Part shown: piece by piece, positions 56,813 through 64,000 of the stretch
Position numbering within the stretch: position 1 is the stretch's first letter
Layout: every line of letters begins with the position of its first letter
Source of the DNA: Verrucomicrobiota bacterium
Lineage (GTDB): Bacteria; Verrucomicrobiota; Verrucomicrobiia; Limisphaerales; VHDF01
DNA length: 64,000 bases
Assembly (NCBI GenBank): GCA_016871495.1
Contig: VHDF01000009.1
Coordinates: forward strand, 1-64,000
Direction: 5' to 3'
Position numbers and translations under genes: made by a program
The notes under the pieces: generated by a model
Database searches by the model: none
Told to the model about the DNA's origin: nothing
The model's input: only the letters and a program-made list of their open reading frames with translations

Positions 56813-56957
56813 GCTTCAGGGCGTGTCTTCACATGGGCAGGGCAGGTTCAACGGCCGAGGCTGGTGCCAGAGCGAAGGCATCCACCCGGGGCGGGCCATG
56901 GAACGGGAGGAGATCGCCGCGGCCGATGGGCGCGAGCGGAGGCGCCGTGAACGGCGC
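56813..56957 (-). repeat. Repeat family D, copy 2
   Basis: This is the reverse-complement counterpart of 22214-22359, with the same internal order of blocks. It ends in a perfect family C core (56942-56957). Similarity continues weakly back to about 56750, into the DNA just before kdsA. Confidence 0.8.
56942..56957 (+). repeat. Repeat family C core, copy 3
   Basis: GCGCCGTGAACGGCGC, followed by GCCCCGACAACTTGC. The flank is the reverse complement of that around the core at 60360. Confidence 0.8.
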
Positions 56958-57057
56958 GCCCCGACAACTTGCGGGTGCACCGGGCAGAGTTCCGTGCCTC
57001 CCGAAGCTGTTCTTGGCTCTCCTCGCCCGCGGATGAATGACTTTGGAAACCGTCTCA

Positions 57058-57248
57058 GTTGTCTGCCATGTGGCGCAGGCTGCCCAGCCTGCCGTATCGC
57101 CGACGGCCCCACGGCCCGGCGGGTGAAGAACGAGGCCCTTCCATGTTCTCCACGCGCTTGGTTTCCTTCGTCGCCCCGCAGGCTGGGCAGCCTGCGATAC
57201 AGCCGACAGGGCTGTCTGCGTTACCACGACAACCCGGTCACCGCCAAC
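57058..57248 (+). repeat. Repeat family B, copy 2
   Basis: This 191-bp copy of the element at 28303-28484 begins GTTGTCTG and ends ACCGCCAAC. The inner CAGGCTG...CAGCCTG blocks and the GAGGCCCTTCCATG segment are shared. It ends 79 bp before the serS start. Confidence 0.85.
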
Positions 57249-57327
57249 CTTTAGATGCACCGCGCAAGGCGTGCCTCCTGGGAAGCTGCTTGCCCTTCCG
57301 TTCGGCGCTTACCTAGACTCGTTCTCC

Positions 57328-58635
57328 ATGCTCGATATCAAACGAGTTCGCGAACAGACCGGCCAGATCCAGGAAAGGCTGGCCAGCCGCGGCGCCGGAG
57401 ACGAACGCCACATCCCAACCTTGCTCGACCTCGACGAGCAGAGGCGCAAGGCGCTTGTTTCCGTCGAATCCCTCAAGTCTCAGCGCAATCGCGTTTCGAA
57501 GGAAATCGGCGCCCTCATGAGCCAGAAACGGGTGGAAGAAGCCGGGAACATGAAGGCTGAAACACGGCGGATCGGTGACGAAATCACCGCTTTGGACAAG
57601 CAAGTCGCCGACATCGAGAAGCACCGGGAAGAGTTGCTGCTGCGCCTTCCCAATGCGCCCCATGAAAGCGTCCCGCTCGGCAAATCGAGCGAGGACAATC
57701 CCGTCCTCCGGGTCTGGGGGGAAAAGCCGGTCCTCGATTTCACGCCCCTATCGCATGTGGACCTGTGCCAGTCACTCGGCTTGGTGGATTTCCATCGGGG
57801 CGCGAAACTCTCCGGGAGCGGATTCCTGCTCTACACCGGCTGGGGTGCGAAACTGGAGCGTGCTCTGATCGCTTACTTGCTCGATCTCCACACCACGCAG
57901 CACGGATACACGGAGGTCTCGCCTCCCTATATCATCGGCGAACACTGCATGACGGGGGTTGGCCAATTTCCCAAATTCAGAGATCAAGCCTACGCTCTTC
58001 AAGAAGGGTTGGACGGCGGCACCCTGGGAAAACTCTATTTGCTTCCCACCGCCGAGGCACCCGTGGCGAATATTCATCGCGAGGAACTTCTGCGCGAATC
58101 GCAATTGCCGATCCGTTATTGCGCCTACAGCCCTTGCTTTCGCGCCGAGGCGGGAGCCGCGGGCGTCGGCACGCGTGGCATGATTCGGGTGCATCAATTC
58201 GACAAGGTCGAACTCATCAAAATCGTGCATCCCGACCAAGGCTACGCCGAATTGGACGCGATGGTGGCGAACGCGGAGAAAGTCCTGCAATCGTTGGGGC
58301 TGCATTATCGGGTGATTCTGCTTTGCACCGGGGACATGGGGTTTGCCAGCGCGAAAACCTTCGATATCGAAGTGTGGGCTCCCGGGCAAAACCAATATCT
58401 GGAAGTCTCGAGCTGCTCCAATTGCGAGGATTACCAAGCCCGCAGAATGGGCATGCGATTCAAAACCGAGCAGGGCGAGAATCGTTTTCCTCATATTCTA
58501 AACGGGAGCGGCACGGCTTTGGCCCGCTTGTTTGTGGCCCTGATCGAGAGCGGACAGCAAGCAGACGGCACGGTGGTCATCCCGGAACCTCTGCGGCCTT
58601 ACCTCGGCACCGACCGCTTGCGGCCTGCCGGCTGA
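57328..58635 (+). CDS. serS: Serine--tRNA ligase
   Basis: SerRS charges tRNA-Ser. The 435-aa protein starts MLDIKRVREQ, the usual family N-terminus, so ATG 57328 is preferred to the in-frame start 57 bases upstream. The N-terminal coiled-coil arm spans about 25-105 (QRNRVSKEIGALM and following). The class II catalytic core has LLPTAEAPVANIHREELL, motif 2 AYSPCFRAEAGAAG with GMIRVHQFDKVE, SSCSNCEDYQARRMGMRFK, and motif 3 NGSGTALARLFVALIE. glgA follows after 9 nt, so they may be co-transcribed. Confidence 0.95.
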   Translation: MLDIKRVREQTGQIQERLASRGAGDERHIPTLLDLDEQRRKALVSVESLKSQRNRVSKEIGALMSQKRVEEAGNMKAETRRIGDEITALDKQVADIEKHREELLLRLPNAPHESVPLGKSSEDNPVLRVWGEKPVLDFTPLSHVDLCQSLGLVDFHRGAKLSGSGFLLYTGWGAKLERALIAYLLDLHTTQHGYTEVSPPYIIGEHCMTGVGQFPKFRDQAYALQEGLDGGTLGKLYLLPTAEAPVANIHREELLRESQLPIRYCAYSPCFRAEAGAAGVGTRGMIRVHQFDKVELIKIVHPDQGYAELDAMVANAEKVLQSLGLHYRVILLCTGDMGFASAKTFDIEVWAPGQNQYLEVSSCSNCEDYQARRMGMRFKTEQGENRFPHILNGSGTALARLFVALIESGQQADGTVVIPEPLRPYLGTDRLRPAG

Positions 58636-58644
58636 GCCTCCCTC

Positions 58645-60090
58645 ATGCATATCCTGATCGCGACTGGAGAAGCCTATCCCTACTCGAAAACGGGGGGGTT
58701 GGCCGATATGGCGGGCGCGCTCGCGAAGTATCTGGCCAAGGGCGGGTATCAGGTGACCCTGGTCACGCCCCACTACGCGTGTGTTCGGGATCATTTTCCC
58801 GGCCTTCAACCGTTCGACTGGCAACTGGGATTTCCGATGGACCAGGGATGGGAGGAAGGGGAAATCCTGATCGATGAACCCGAGCGCAATCTGCGGGTTC
58901 TCTTCATCTCGCACAAACGTTATTTCCACCGACCCGGACTTTATGGGCAGGGCGGGCGGGACTATCCTGACAACGCGGAACGATTCGCCTTCTTCGACAA
59001 GGCGGTGGTGAATTTGGCGCGTTACCTTCCGGACAAGCCCGATGTGGTGCACGTGCATGACTGGCAGACCGGGCTGGTTCCGTTGTTGATGTTGCACCAG
59101 GAATGGCAGGAGGGATGGCTGAACGCGCCGCGCACCCTGCTCACCATCCACAATCTGGCTTATCAGGGATTGTTCGAAAGCTCCGAGTTTCGCTGGACCA
59201 ATCTTCCCTGGGATTATTTTCAAGCCGAAGGGGTGGAATTCTACGACAAGTTGAATTTTCTCAAGGCGGCCATTCAGTTTTCGGATCGTTTGACCACGGT
59301 CAGTCCGCGCTATGCGGAAGAGATCCTGGAGGAGCCGATGGGTTGCGGACTGCGCGGCTTGCTTTCCCGCCGGCAGGCCGACCTCTCGGGAATCCTCAAC
59401 GGAGTTGATTACTCCGAATGGCGGACGAAGCGAAATCCGCACCTGCGATCCTCCTACGATTGGAAGCAATTGGCGGGCAAGGCCCGTGAGAAGCGTCGCT
59501 TGCAACAGGAACTCGGATTGGAGCTTTCCCCCAGCACCCCCTTGTTTGGAAACGTGACCCGCCTGACCGAGATGAAGGGCTGTGATTTTGTCCTGGAAGC
59601 TCTCGAACTGCTGGCCGATCGCGAATGGCAGTTCGTGTTGCTGGGAAGCGGGGACGCGCGATTCGAGCAGGCCTTCACGAAGCTCGCCGCCAGCCATCCG
59701 GGCCGGATCGCGGCCCGGATCGGTTTTGACGTCGGCCTCTCCCATCGCATCGCAGCGGCCTGCGATTTCTACGTGATGCCCTCGCGTTTCGAACCCTCGG
59801 GATTGAACCAGCTCTACAGTCTTCGCTACGGCGCGGTCCCGGTGGTGCGAGCCACTGGCGGACTGGAAAACTCGATCATCGACGCCAAAGAAGATTTGGA
59901 ACGGGCCAATGGCATCAAATTTCAGGAACCCTCGGGCAAAGCCTTGGCGAAAGCGATGTTGAAAGCACTGGCCTTGTATGAAAGCCAGGCGTGGCTGAAG
60001 CGCTATCGTCTGTCCGGCATGAAGGCGGATTTTTCCTGGAAATCCACCGCCCCAAAATACGTGGAAATCTACGAAAGCCTTCGCCGCTAA
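58645..60090 (+). CDS. glgA: Glycogen synthase GlgA (ADP-glucose, GT5)
   Basis: GlgA extends alpha-1,4-glucan chains from ADP-glucose. The 481-aa protein has the ADP-glucose binding motif SKTGGLADM at about 14-22, VVHVHDWQTGLVP, TIHNLAYQG, TVSPRYAEEI, GILNGVDYSEW and the C-terminal PSRFEPSGLNQLYSLRYG with GGLENSI. The length is normal for GT5 bacterial enzymes. Other glycogen genes (glgB, glgC) are not in the window. A family B repeat starts 22 bp after the stop and may act as the 3' end structure. Confidence 0.95.
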   Translation: MHILIATGEAYPYSKTGGLADMAGALAKYLAKGGYQVTLVTPHYACVRDHFPGLQPFDWQLGFPMDQGWEEGEILIDEPERNLRVLFISHKRYFHRPGLYGQGGRDYPDNAERFAFFDKAVVNLARYLPDKPDVVHVHDWQTGLVPLLMLHQEWQEGWLNAPRTLLTIHNLAYQGLFESSEFRWTNLPWDYFQAEGVEFYDKLNFLKAAIQFSDRLTTVSPRYAEEILEEPMGCGLRGLLSRRQADLSGILNGVDYSEWRTKRNPHLRSSYDWKQLAGKAREKRRLQQELGLELSPSTPLFGNVTRLTEMKGCDFVLEALELLADREWQFVLLGSGDARFEQAFTKLAASHPGRIAARIGFDVGLSHRIAAACDFYVMPSRFEPSGLNQLYSLRYGAVPVVRATGGLENSIIDAKEDLERANGIKFQEPSGKALAKAMLKALALYESQAWLKRYRLSGMKADFSWKSTAPKYVEIYESLRR

Positions 60091-60112
60091 CGCGCGGCGG
60101 GTGCATCTCGAA

Positions 60113-60308
60113 GTTGTCTGCAGCGTGGCGCCGGCTGCTCAGCCTGCCGTATCGCCGACGGCCCGTCGGCCCGGCGGGTGAAGGATAAAGCCCTTCCATG
60201 CTCTCCAAGCGCCTGGTTCCCTTCGTCGCCCCGCAGGCTGGGCAGCCTGCGTCACAGCAGACAGGGCAGGGCTGTCGGCGTGACCACGACAACCCGATCA
60301 CCGACAAC
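60113..60308 (+). repeat. Repeat family B, copy 3
   Basis: This 196-bp copy begins GTTGTCTG and ends CCGACAAC. It shares inner GC-rich arms and GCCCTTCCATGCTCTCC with the other copies. It lies between glgA and polX. Confidence 0.88.
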
Positions 60309-60359
60309 TTCAGCCTGCATGGCCGCACCGCTCTCGGTGCAGCCGCACGTTGTCGGGGC

Positions 60360-60375
60360 GCGCCGTTCACGGCGC
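60360..60375 (-). repeat. Repeat family C core, copy 4
   Basis: GCGCCGTTCACGGCGC, preceded by GTTGTCGGG and followed by TTCCGCCCCG. It has about 90 bp of extended similarity to the copy at 62502. Confidence 0.8.
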
Positions 60376-60667
60376 TTCCGCCCCGCGACGCCGCCCGCGT
60401 CGAATTCCTCTCACCGCGTTGGCTGCCGAAGGTGCGTTTGATTGCTTTGGAATGACGCCAACACGCGATGCCTTTGACGTTTTCTCCGTGACCTCAGCGT
60501 CCTCTGCGCGAGGAAAAGCAAAACGCCACACGCCAAGCTCGCAACGGGCGCAACCCAACCAGCGCGCTCACCTACCGGCAAAGCTGAAGCGCCGTGAACT
60601 TGCGGATGCGCCGGTTACGGATTGCTCCGCGCTTGGCACGGGGAACGGGTCGCACCATATTCGGCGC

Positions 60668-62422
60668 ATGGACAAAGACCGCGTGGCCGAGATCCTTGTG
60701 GAAATAGGAGTATTGCTGGAACTGAAGGGGGAGAATCCGTTCAAGACCCGCGCTTACTCGAGCGTGGCGCGAGCTTTGGAAACCTTGGGCGAACCGTTGG
60801 ACACCCTGGTGGCAGAGCAAAGGCTGGGGACGATCAAGGGAGTAGGAGAGGCCTTGGAACAGAAGATCACGGAACTCGTCACGACGGGACGCCTGAAGTA
60901 CTACGAAGATCTCAAGGCAAGTATACCCGGTGGACTCCTCGAGATGCTGCAAATTCAAGGGCTAGGGCCCAAGAAAGTGAAAGCCATGCATGAGCAACTC
61001 GGGATCGACACGATCGACGGGTTGGAGGCGGCTTGCAAAGCGGGCCGGGTGGCGGCGCTCGCGGGATTTGGCGAGAAGACGCAAAGCAAGATTCTCGAGG
61101 GCATCCAATTCAAGCGATCCTACGCCAGCCGGCATTTGTTCAGCGACGCCTGGGAAGCAGCCGAGCCTATCCTGGACAGCTTGCGCGGACACCCGGATGT
61201 GATTCGTTGCGGAACAGCGGGAAGTTTGCGCCGCCACAAGGAAGTGATTGGCGATGTGGATCTCCTTGCCTCGACCCGGCGCCCGGCCGCGGTCATCTCG
61301 TTTTTTGTTGAGCAGCCCGGTGTGGAGAAAATTCTCGCCCAAGGGGAAACCAAAGCCAGCGTCATTCTCGCGGGGGGCATTCAGGCTGACTTGCGAGTGG
61401 TGGATGACGCCGAATACCCTTTCGCCCTCGCCTATTTCACCGGCAGCAAGGAACACAACATCGTCATGCGGCAGAGGGCGATTCAGCGCGGACTGAGGCT
61501 GAATGAATACGGACTCTTCCGCGCCACGGAAGAAACACGGGATGCCGCCCTTCGGTTGCCCTGCCGGACGGAAGAGGACCTTTTCGCGGCGCTGGAGCTT
61601 GATTACATTCCGCCGGAGTTGCGGGAAGACCATGGAGAATTCGCTGCCGCGGAGAAGCACGAGTTGCCGAAACTCGTTGAATGGACGGATCTGCGCGGCT
61701 CACTGCACAACCACTCCCATTGGAGCGACGGCCGCGAATCGTTGGAAGAAGTTGCGGCCCACGCGCACGAAATCGGCTGCGATTACTGGGCGATCACCGA
61801 CCATTCCCGCAGCTCGTTTGTCGCCAATGGATTGGATGCGGGCCGTTTGGAGCGTCAATTGGAGGCCATCGCCGCCATCAACCGGTCCTACGAGAAGGAG
61901 GGCAGTGATTTCAGGCTGTTGACGGGGAGTGAGGTGGATATTCTGGCCGAGGGGAATTTGGATTTCGCGGATGATCTGCTGGCGAAACTCGACGTGGTGG
62001 TGGCGAGCATTCACCAGGGATTTAGCGAGAACGAGGCGGTGATGACGCGGCGTCTGATTCGCGCCGCCGAGAACCGCCATGTCCACATGCTCGGTCATTT
62101 GACCGGAAGACTCTTGTTGCAGCGCCAGCCGTATCGCGTCAATCAGCAGGCCGTCATCGATGCATGTGCCGAAACGGGCACCTGGATCGAACTGAACGCC
62201 AATCCGCTGCGCTTCGATTTGGACTGGCGATTATGGCAGTATGCGAAGCGCAAAGGCGTGCGCTGTGTGATCAATTGCGACGCCCATCGCAAGGAGCAGG
62301 CGGGATACTTGCGTCTCGGGGCCGGCATTGCACGAAAGGGCTGGCTCGAGAAGGACGACGTGATCAACACCCTGACCTTGCCCAAGCTCAAGAAAGCCCT
62401 GAACGAAAAGCGCTCCCGTTAA
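60668..62422 (+). CDS. polX: DNA polymerase/3'-5' exonuclease PolX
   Basis: PolX is a family X repair polymerase with a PHP nuclease domain. From ATG 60668 the product is 584 aa, close to the B. subtilis enzyme (570). An N-terminal 8-kDa HhH region is followed by helix-hairpin-helix IQGLGPKKVKAM, then the nucleotidyltransferase CGTAGSLRRHKEVIGDVDLL with metal Asp D196, D198 and D241. The PHP domain has H347-N-H349, SDG, ITDHS, HMLGHLTGRLL and NCDAH. Open frame upstream to 60350 is repeat DNA (family C) and was excluded. It probably acts in base excision or gap repair. Confidence 0.94.
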   Translation: MDKDRVAEILVEIGVLLELKGENPFKTRAYSSVARALETLGEPLDTLVAEQRLGTIKGVGEALEQKITELVTTGRLKYYEDLKASIPGGLLEMLQIQGLGPKKVKAMHEQLGIDTIDGLEAACKAGRVAALAGFGEKTQSKILEGIQFKRSYASRHLFSDAWEAAEPILDSLRGHPDVIRCGTAGSLRRHKEVIGDVDLLASTRRPAAVISFFVEQPGVEKILAQGETKASVILAGGIQADLRVVDDAEYPFALAYFTGSKEHNIVMRQRAIQRGLRLNEYGLFRATEETRDAALRLPCRTEEDLFAALELDYIPPELREDHGEFAAAEKHELPKLVEWTDLRGSLHNHSHWSDGRESLEEVAAHAHEIGCDYWAITDHSRSSFVANGLDAGRLERQLEAIAAINRSYEKEGSDFRLLTGSEVDILAEGNLDFADDLLAKLDVVVASIHQGFSENEAVMTRRLIRAAENRHVHMLGHLTGRLLLQRQPYRVNQQAVIDACAETGTWIELNANPLRFDLDWRLWQYAKRKGVRCVINCDAHRKEQAGYLRLGAGIARKGWLEKDDVINTLTLPKLKKALNEKRSR

Positions 62423-62913
62423 GCGAAGATGGCCGGAGCGCGGGAGGAGCGGGCACGCGGCGCTTTCTGGGTGGGACGGTGCATCTGCAAGTGGTCGGGG
62501 CGCGCCATTCATGGCGCTTCCGCCCCGGCAACCCCCGCTCGCGCCGAATTCCTACCCCACGTTGACCGCCAAAGTTACGTTCGATCGCTCTCGCGTCAAA
62601 CCATCCCCGTCAACCGCGCCAGGCGCGCCGGCAGAGCCACCTTGATCCGGCCTAAGCGGCGCGCCACGGCGATGCCGCGCGCCTCACGGACGACCTGTCG
62701 ATGCACTGTGGGTGGAAGCGGGCATCCGTTCGAGGTTCTGTTGGGCGGCGCGGTGGAGGATCATTCTCCTCACCAATGGCCCGATCCTTCGAGGAGCGTG
62801 ATTGAAGAGGAGTAAGGGTCAACGGCAGACGCGGGCAAATTCGGGAATGATCAGGCCAAGGAACGGGCGGCGGCATCCGCCGGAATCCGTCATGACTTCT
62901 GCGGCATTCAACC
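62423..62913. other. Intergenic region after polX
   Basis: About 490 bp carries a family C repeat with extended similarity (about 62490-62600). Beyond it nothing recognisable is seen until the short membrane peptide ORF at 62914. Confidence 0.5.
62502..62517 (-). repeat. Repeat family C core, copy 5, with compensatory change
   Basis: GCGCCATTCATGGCGC: compared with 60360-60375, both partners of one stem pair changed (G-C to A-T), so the hairpin is kept. Flanks GGTCGGG and TTCCGCCCCGG match the other copy. Confidence 0.8.
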
Positions 62914-63018
62914 ATGCCCACTGAGATTATGATCACGAACCTCTTCATTTTCCTTTGTGCTGCCGGAATTGTGTCAGCCTATCTCTCGATGGTGCATCGC
63001 CTGTTGAAGGACGCCTGA
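62914..63018 (+). CDS. Possible 34-aa single-helix membrane peptide
   Basis: A complete ATG-to-TGA frame encodes 34 residues with one uninterrupted hydrophobic helix (NLFIFLCAAGIVSAYLSMVH) and a short basic tail (RLLKDA). Small membrane peptides of this size exist widely, and the composition is unlike the random GC-rich frames around it. No clear Shine-Dalgarno is visible. It converges on the DUF6807 gene, 21 bp away. The function is unknown and existence uncertain. Confidence 0.35.
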   Translation: MPTEIMITNLFIFLCAAGIVSAYLSMVHRLLKDA

Positions 63019-63039
63019 CGGCGGCCTCCCCACGGCGGG

Positions 63040-63990
63040 TCATCGACCCGGGACTCCGCGCAATCCGGGAGCGGCGTAGTCATTCCAAGCTTGATCGAGC
63101 GAGGCTGGATCGGGCGCGCCGTCAAAGACGACAAGCCGGTATCTTGCGCGGTGGGTGGCGCCGGGTTTGATTTCGAAGTCTCCCGCTTGGGAGGGCGCGA
63201 AGTTGAGGAAAGGTTCTGACGGATGCACTCGAATGGGCTCGGGTGCTCTGAAGTTTCCGGGATGCGCCAGGACGGCGATGCCGCAGTCTCTTCCATCGAC
63301 TCTTCCCCACATCGCGCACCACTTGGCCCGGGTCGCGTGAGCTTTCACACGGTCCGATTCCCCATTCGAAGTTAAGAATCGCGCATGGGGGATGCCATCC
63401 CAGGATCCCGCGCCGCGAATGCCGATGCCTCCATACCGGTATTCGGGAAGAAATAGCGGTTTTTCGGAAGCGCAATTTTGTTGAACATCAAGGTCGAGCA
63501 CGCGGGGCGCATCCGGCTGCATCGGAGCCACCACCGACGCGTCCCAAGTTTCGATCAACACGTTGACGGGCGCGCCGGAGGTGAGGTCCTGGTATCGCTG
63601 CGTGGACCGCAAGCGCGCGTGGAGGGGGCCTGCGTCGAGTTGGTTCAGTTCGACGAATTCAACCAGGCCCTTCCCATCGCCCATGTTCCAAAAATCGGGG
63701 GTTCGACCATCGAAGCGGGTGTTCGTCCAGGCGAACCAAACGCCGTGGTGATGGACGTGGTTGGTCGGAAAATCGTCCGTGACCCAACGACCCGACGGTG
63801 TGACCAGGGGATGAAAATAGCCGCCGCGCCGGAAAATCGGTTTGATGTTGGATCGCGGAAAAGTTCCCGGAAAAGATTGAAACCCCATGAGGAGACGTCC
63901 TCCGGCGCGGAATTCGAGTCGATGATCGTTGGTGGAAATCTGAATGGCGCTGGCGAGCGGGCGCCGTCGAAGGACCGGCTTGACGCGCAT
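63040..63990 (-). CDS. DUF6807 (PF14100, 'PmoA-like') family protein, possibly 5'-truncated
   Basis: The 316-aa product has the family signature RRGGYFHPLVTPSGRWVTDDF with NHVHHHGVWFAW (about 55-90), then WNMGDGKG, EYRYGGIGIRG and a C-terminal YRLVVFDG segment. Despite the Pfam nickname it is not methane monooxygenase; members are common in Planctomycetes and Verrucomicrobia and probably act on carbohydrates. The first ATG is only 10 bp from the window edge. Relatives often have signal peptides, so the true start may lie beyond the edge. Confidence 0.75.
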   Translation of the reverse strand: MRVKPVLRRRPLASAIQISTNDHRLEFRAGGRLLMGFQSFPGTFPRSNIKPIFRRGGYFHPLVTPSGRWVTDDFPTNHVHHHGVWFAWTNTRFDGRTPDFWNMGDGKGLVEFVELNQLDAGPLHARLRSTQRYQDLTSGAPVNVLIETWDASVVAPMQPDAPRVLDLDVQQNCASEKPLFLPEYRYGGIGIRGAGSWDGIPHARFLTSNGESDRVKAHATRAKWCAMWGRVDGRDCGIAVLAHPGNFRAPEPIRVHPSEPFLNFAPSQAGDFEIKPGATHRARYRLVVFDGAPDPASLDQAWNDYAAPGLRGVPGR

Positions 63991-64000
63991 GCTGCCGGAA

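Overview
The window is about 64 kb of GC-rich chromosome from a diderm bacterium that most resembles a verrucomicrobium of the Pedosphaera/Limisphaerales type (former subdivision 3). This placement is inference. It rests on planctomycete/verrucomicrobial families (DUF1501 plus DUF1549/DUF1553, the large PVC-type secreted dehydrogenase with a C-terminal CxxCH, DUF6807), an FtsZ-based dcw cluster with peptidoglycan synthesis, and LPS genes (kdsA, lptB, a fused LptC/LptA). No rRNA, tRNA, CRISPR array, integrase or transposase was found.

Layout. (1) 180-16438, plus strand: a compact dcw cluster, mraZ - unknown 225-aa ORF - rsmH - ftsL - ftsI - murF - mraY - LysM protein - ftsW - murG - murB - ddl - ftsQ - ftsA - ftsZ. 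Many junctions are ATGA-type overlaps. murE, murD and murC are missing from their usual places; the murE slot holds a 75-bp palindrome and the murD slot a LysM protein. (2) 16738-21985, minus: a DUF1501 / DUF1549-DUF1553 secreted pair. (3) 22443-28210, minus: an MFS permease, Rho with a long disordered N-terminus, and one continuous ORF that fuses a low-molecular-weight protein phosphatase, ribose-5-phosphate isomerase B and serine hydroxymethyltransferase. (4) 28613-37779: an MFS transporter, a SAM methyltransferase, then an ECF sigma factor - small membrane protein - giant DUF2723/TPR membrane protein series, and a Rieske oxygenase / FAD oxidoreductase pair that looks like quaternary-amine (betaine-type) catabolism. 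(5) 37780-40196: a hairpin-rich, almost gene-free stretch around one secreted beta-propeller protein. (6) 40197-48632: a small secreted protein, a translationally coupled secreted trio (heme dehydrogenase, cysteine hydrolase, Tat-exported deacetylase), a basic winged-helix-like protein, fdhD and a beta-hydroxyacid dehydrogenase. (7) 48971-53230: lipoprotein - ResB - CcsA, a system II cytochrome c maturation operon that could serve the CxxCH proteins nearby. (8) 53234-56667, minus: kdsA - lptCA - lptB for the outer membrane. (9) 57328-62422: serS, glgA, polX. (10) A 34-codon membrane peptide candidate and a DUF6807 gene that reaches the right edge.

The intergenic DNA is unusual. At least four families of hairpin-forming repeats recur between genes: A (about 125 bp, 2 copies), B (about 190 bp, 3 copies), C (a 16-bp GCGCCGTgaACGGCGC core, 6 copies, one with a compensatory base-pair change) and D (about 146 bp, 2 copies in opposite orientation). 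They often lie just upstream of real starts and create false N-terminal extensions, which guided several start choices. The strongest single candidate for something new is the three-enzyme fusion at 26039-28210.
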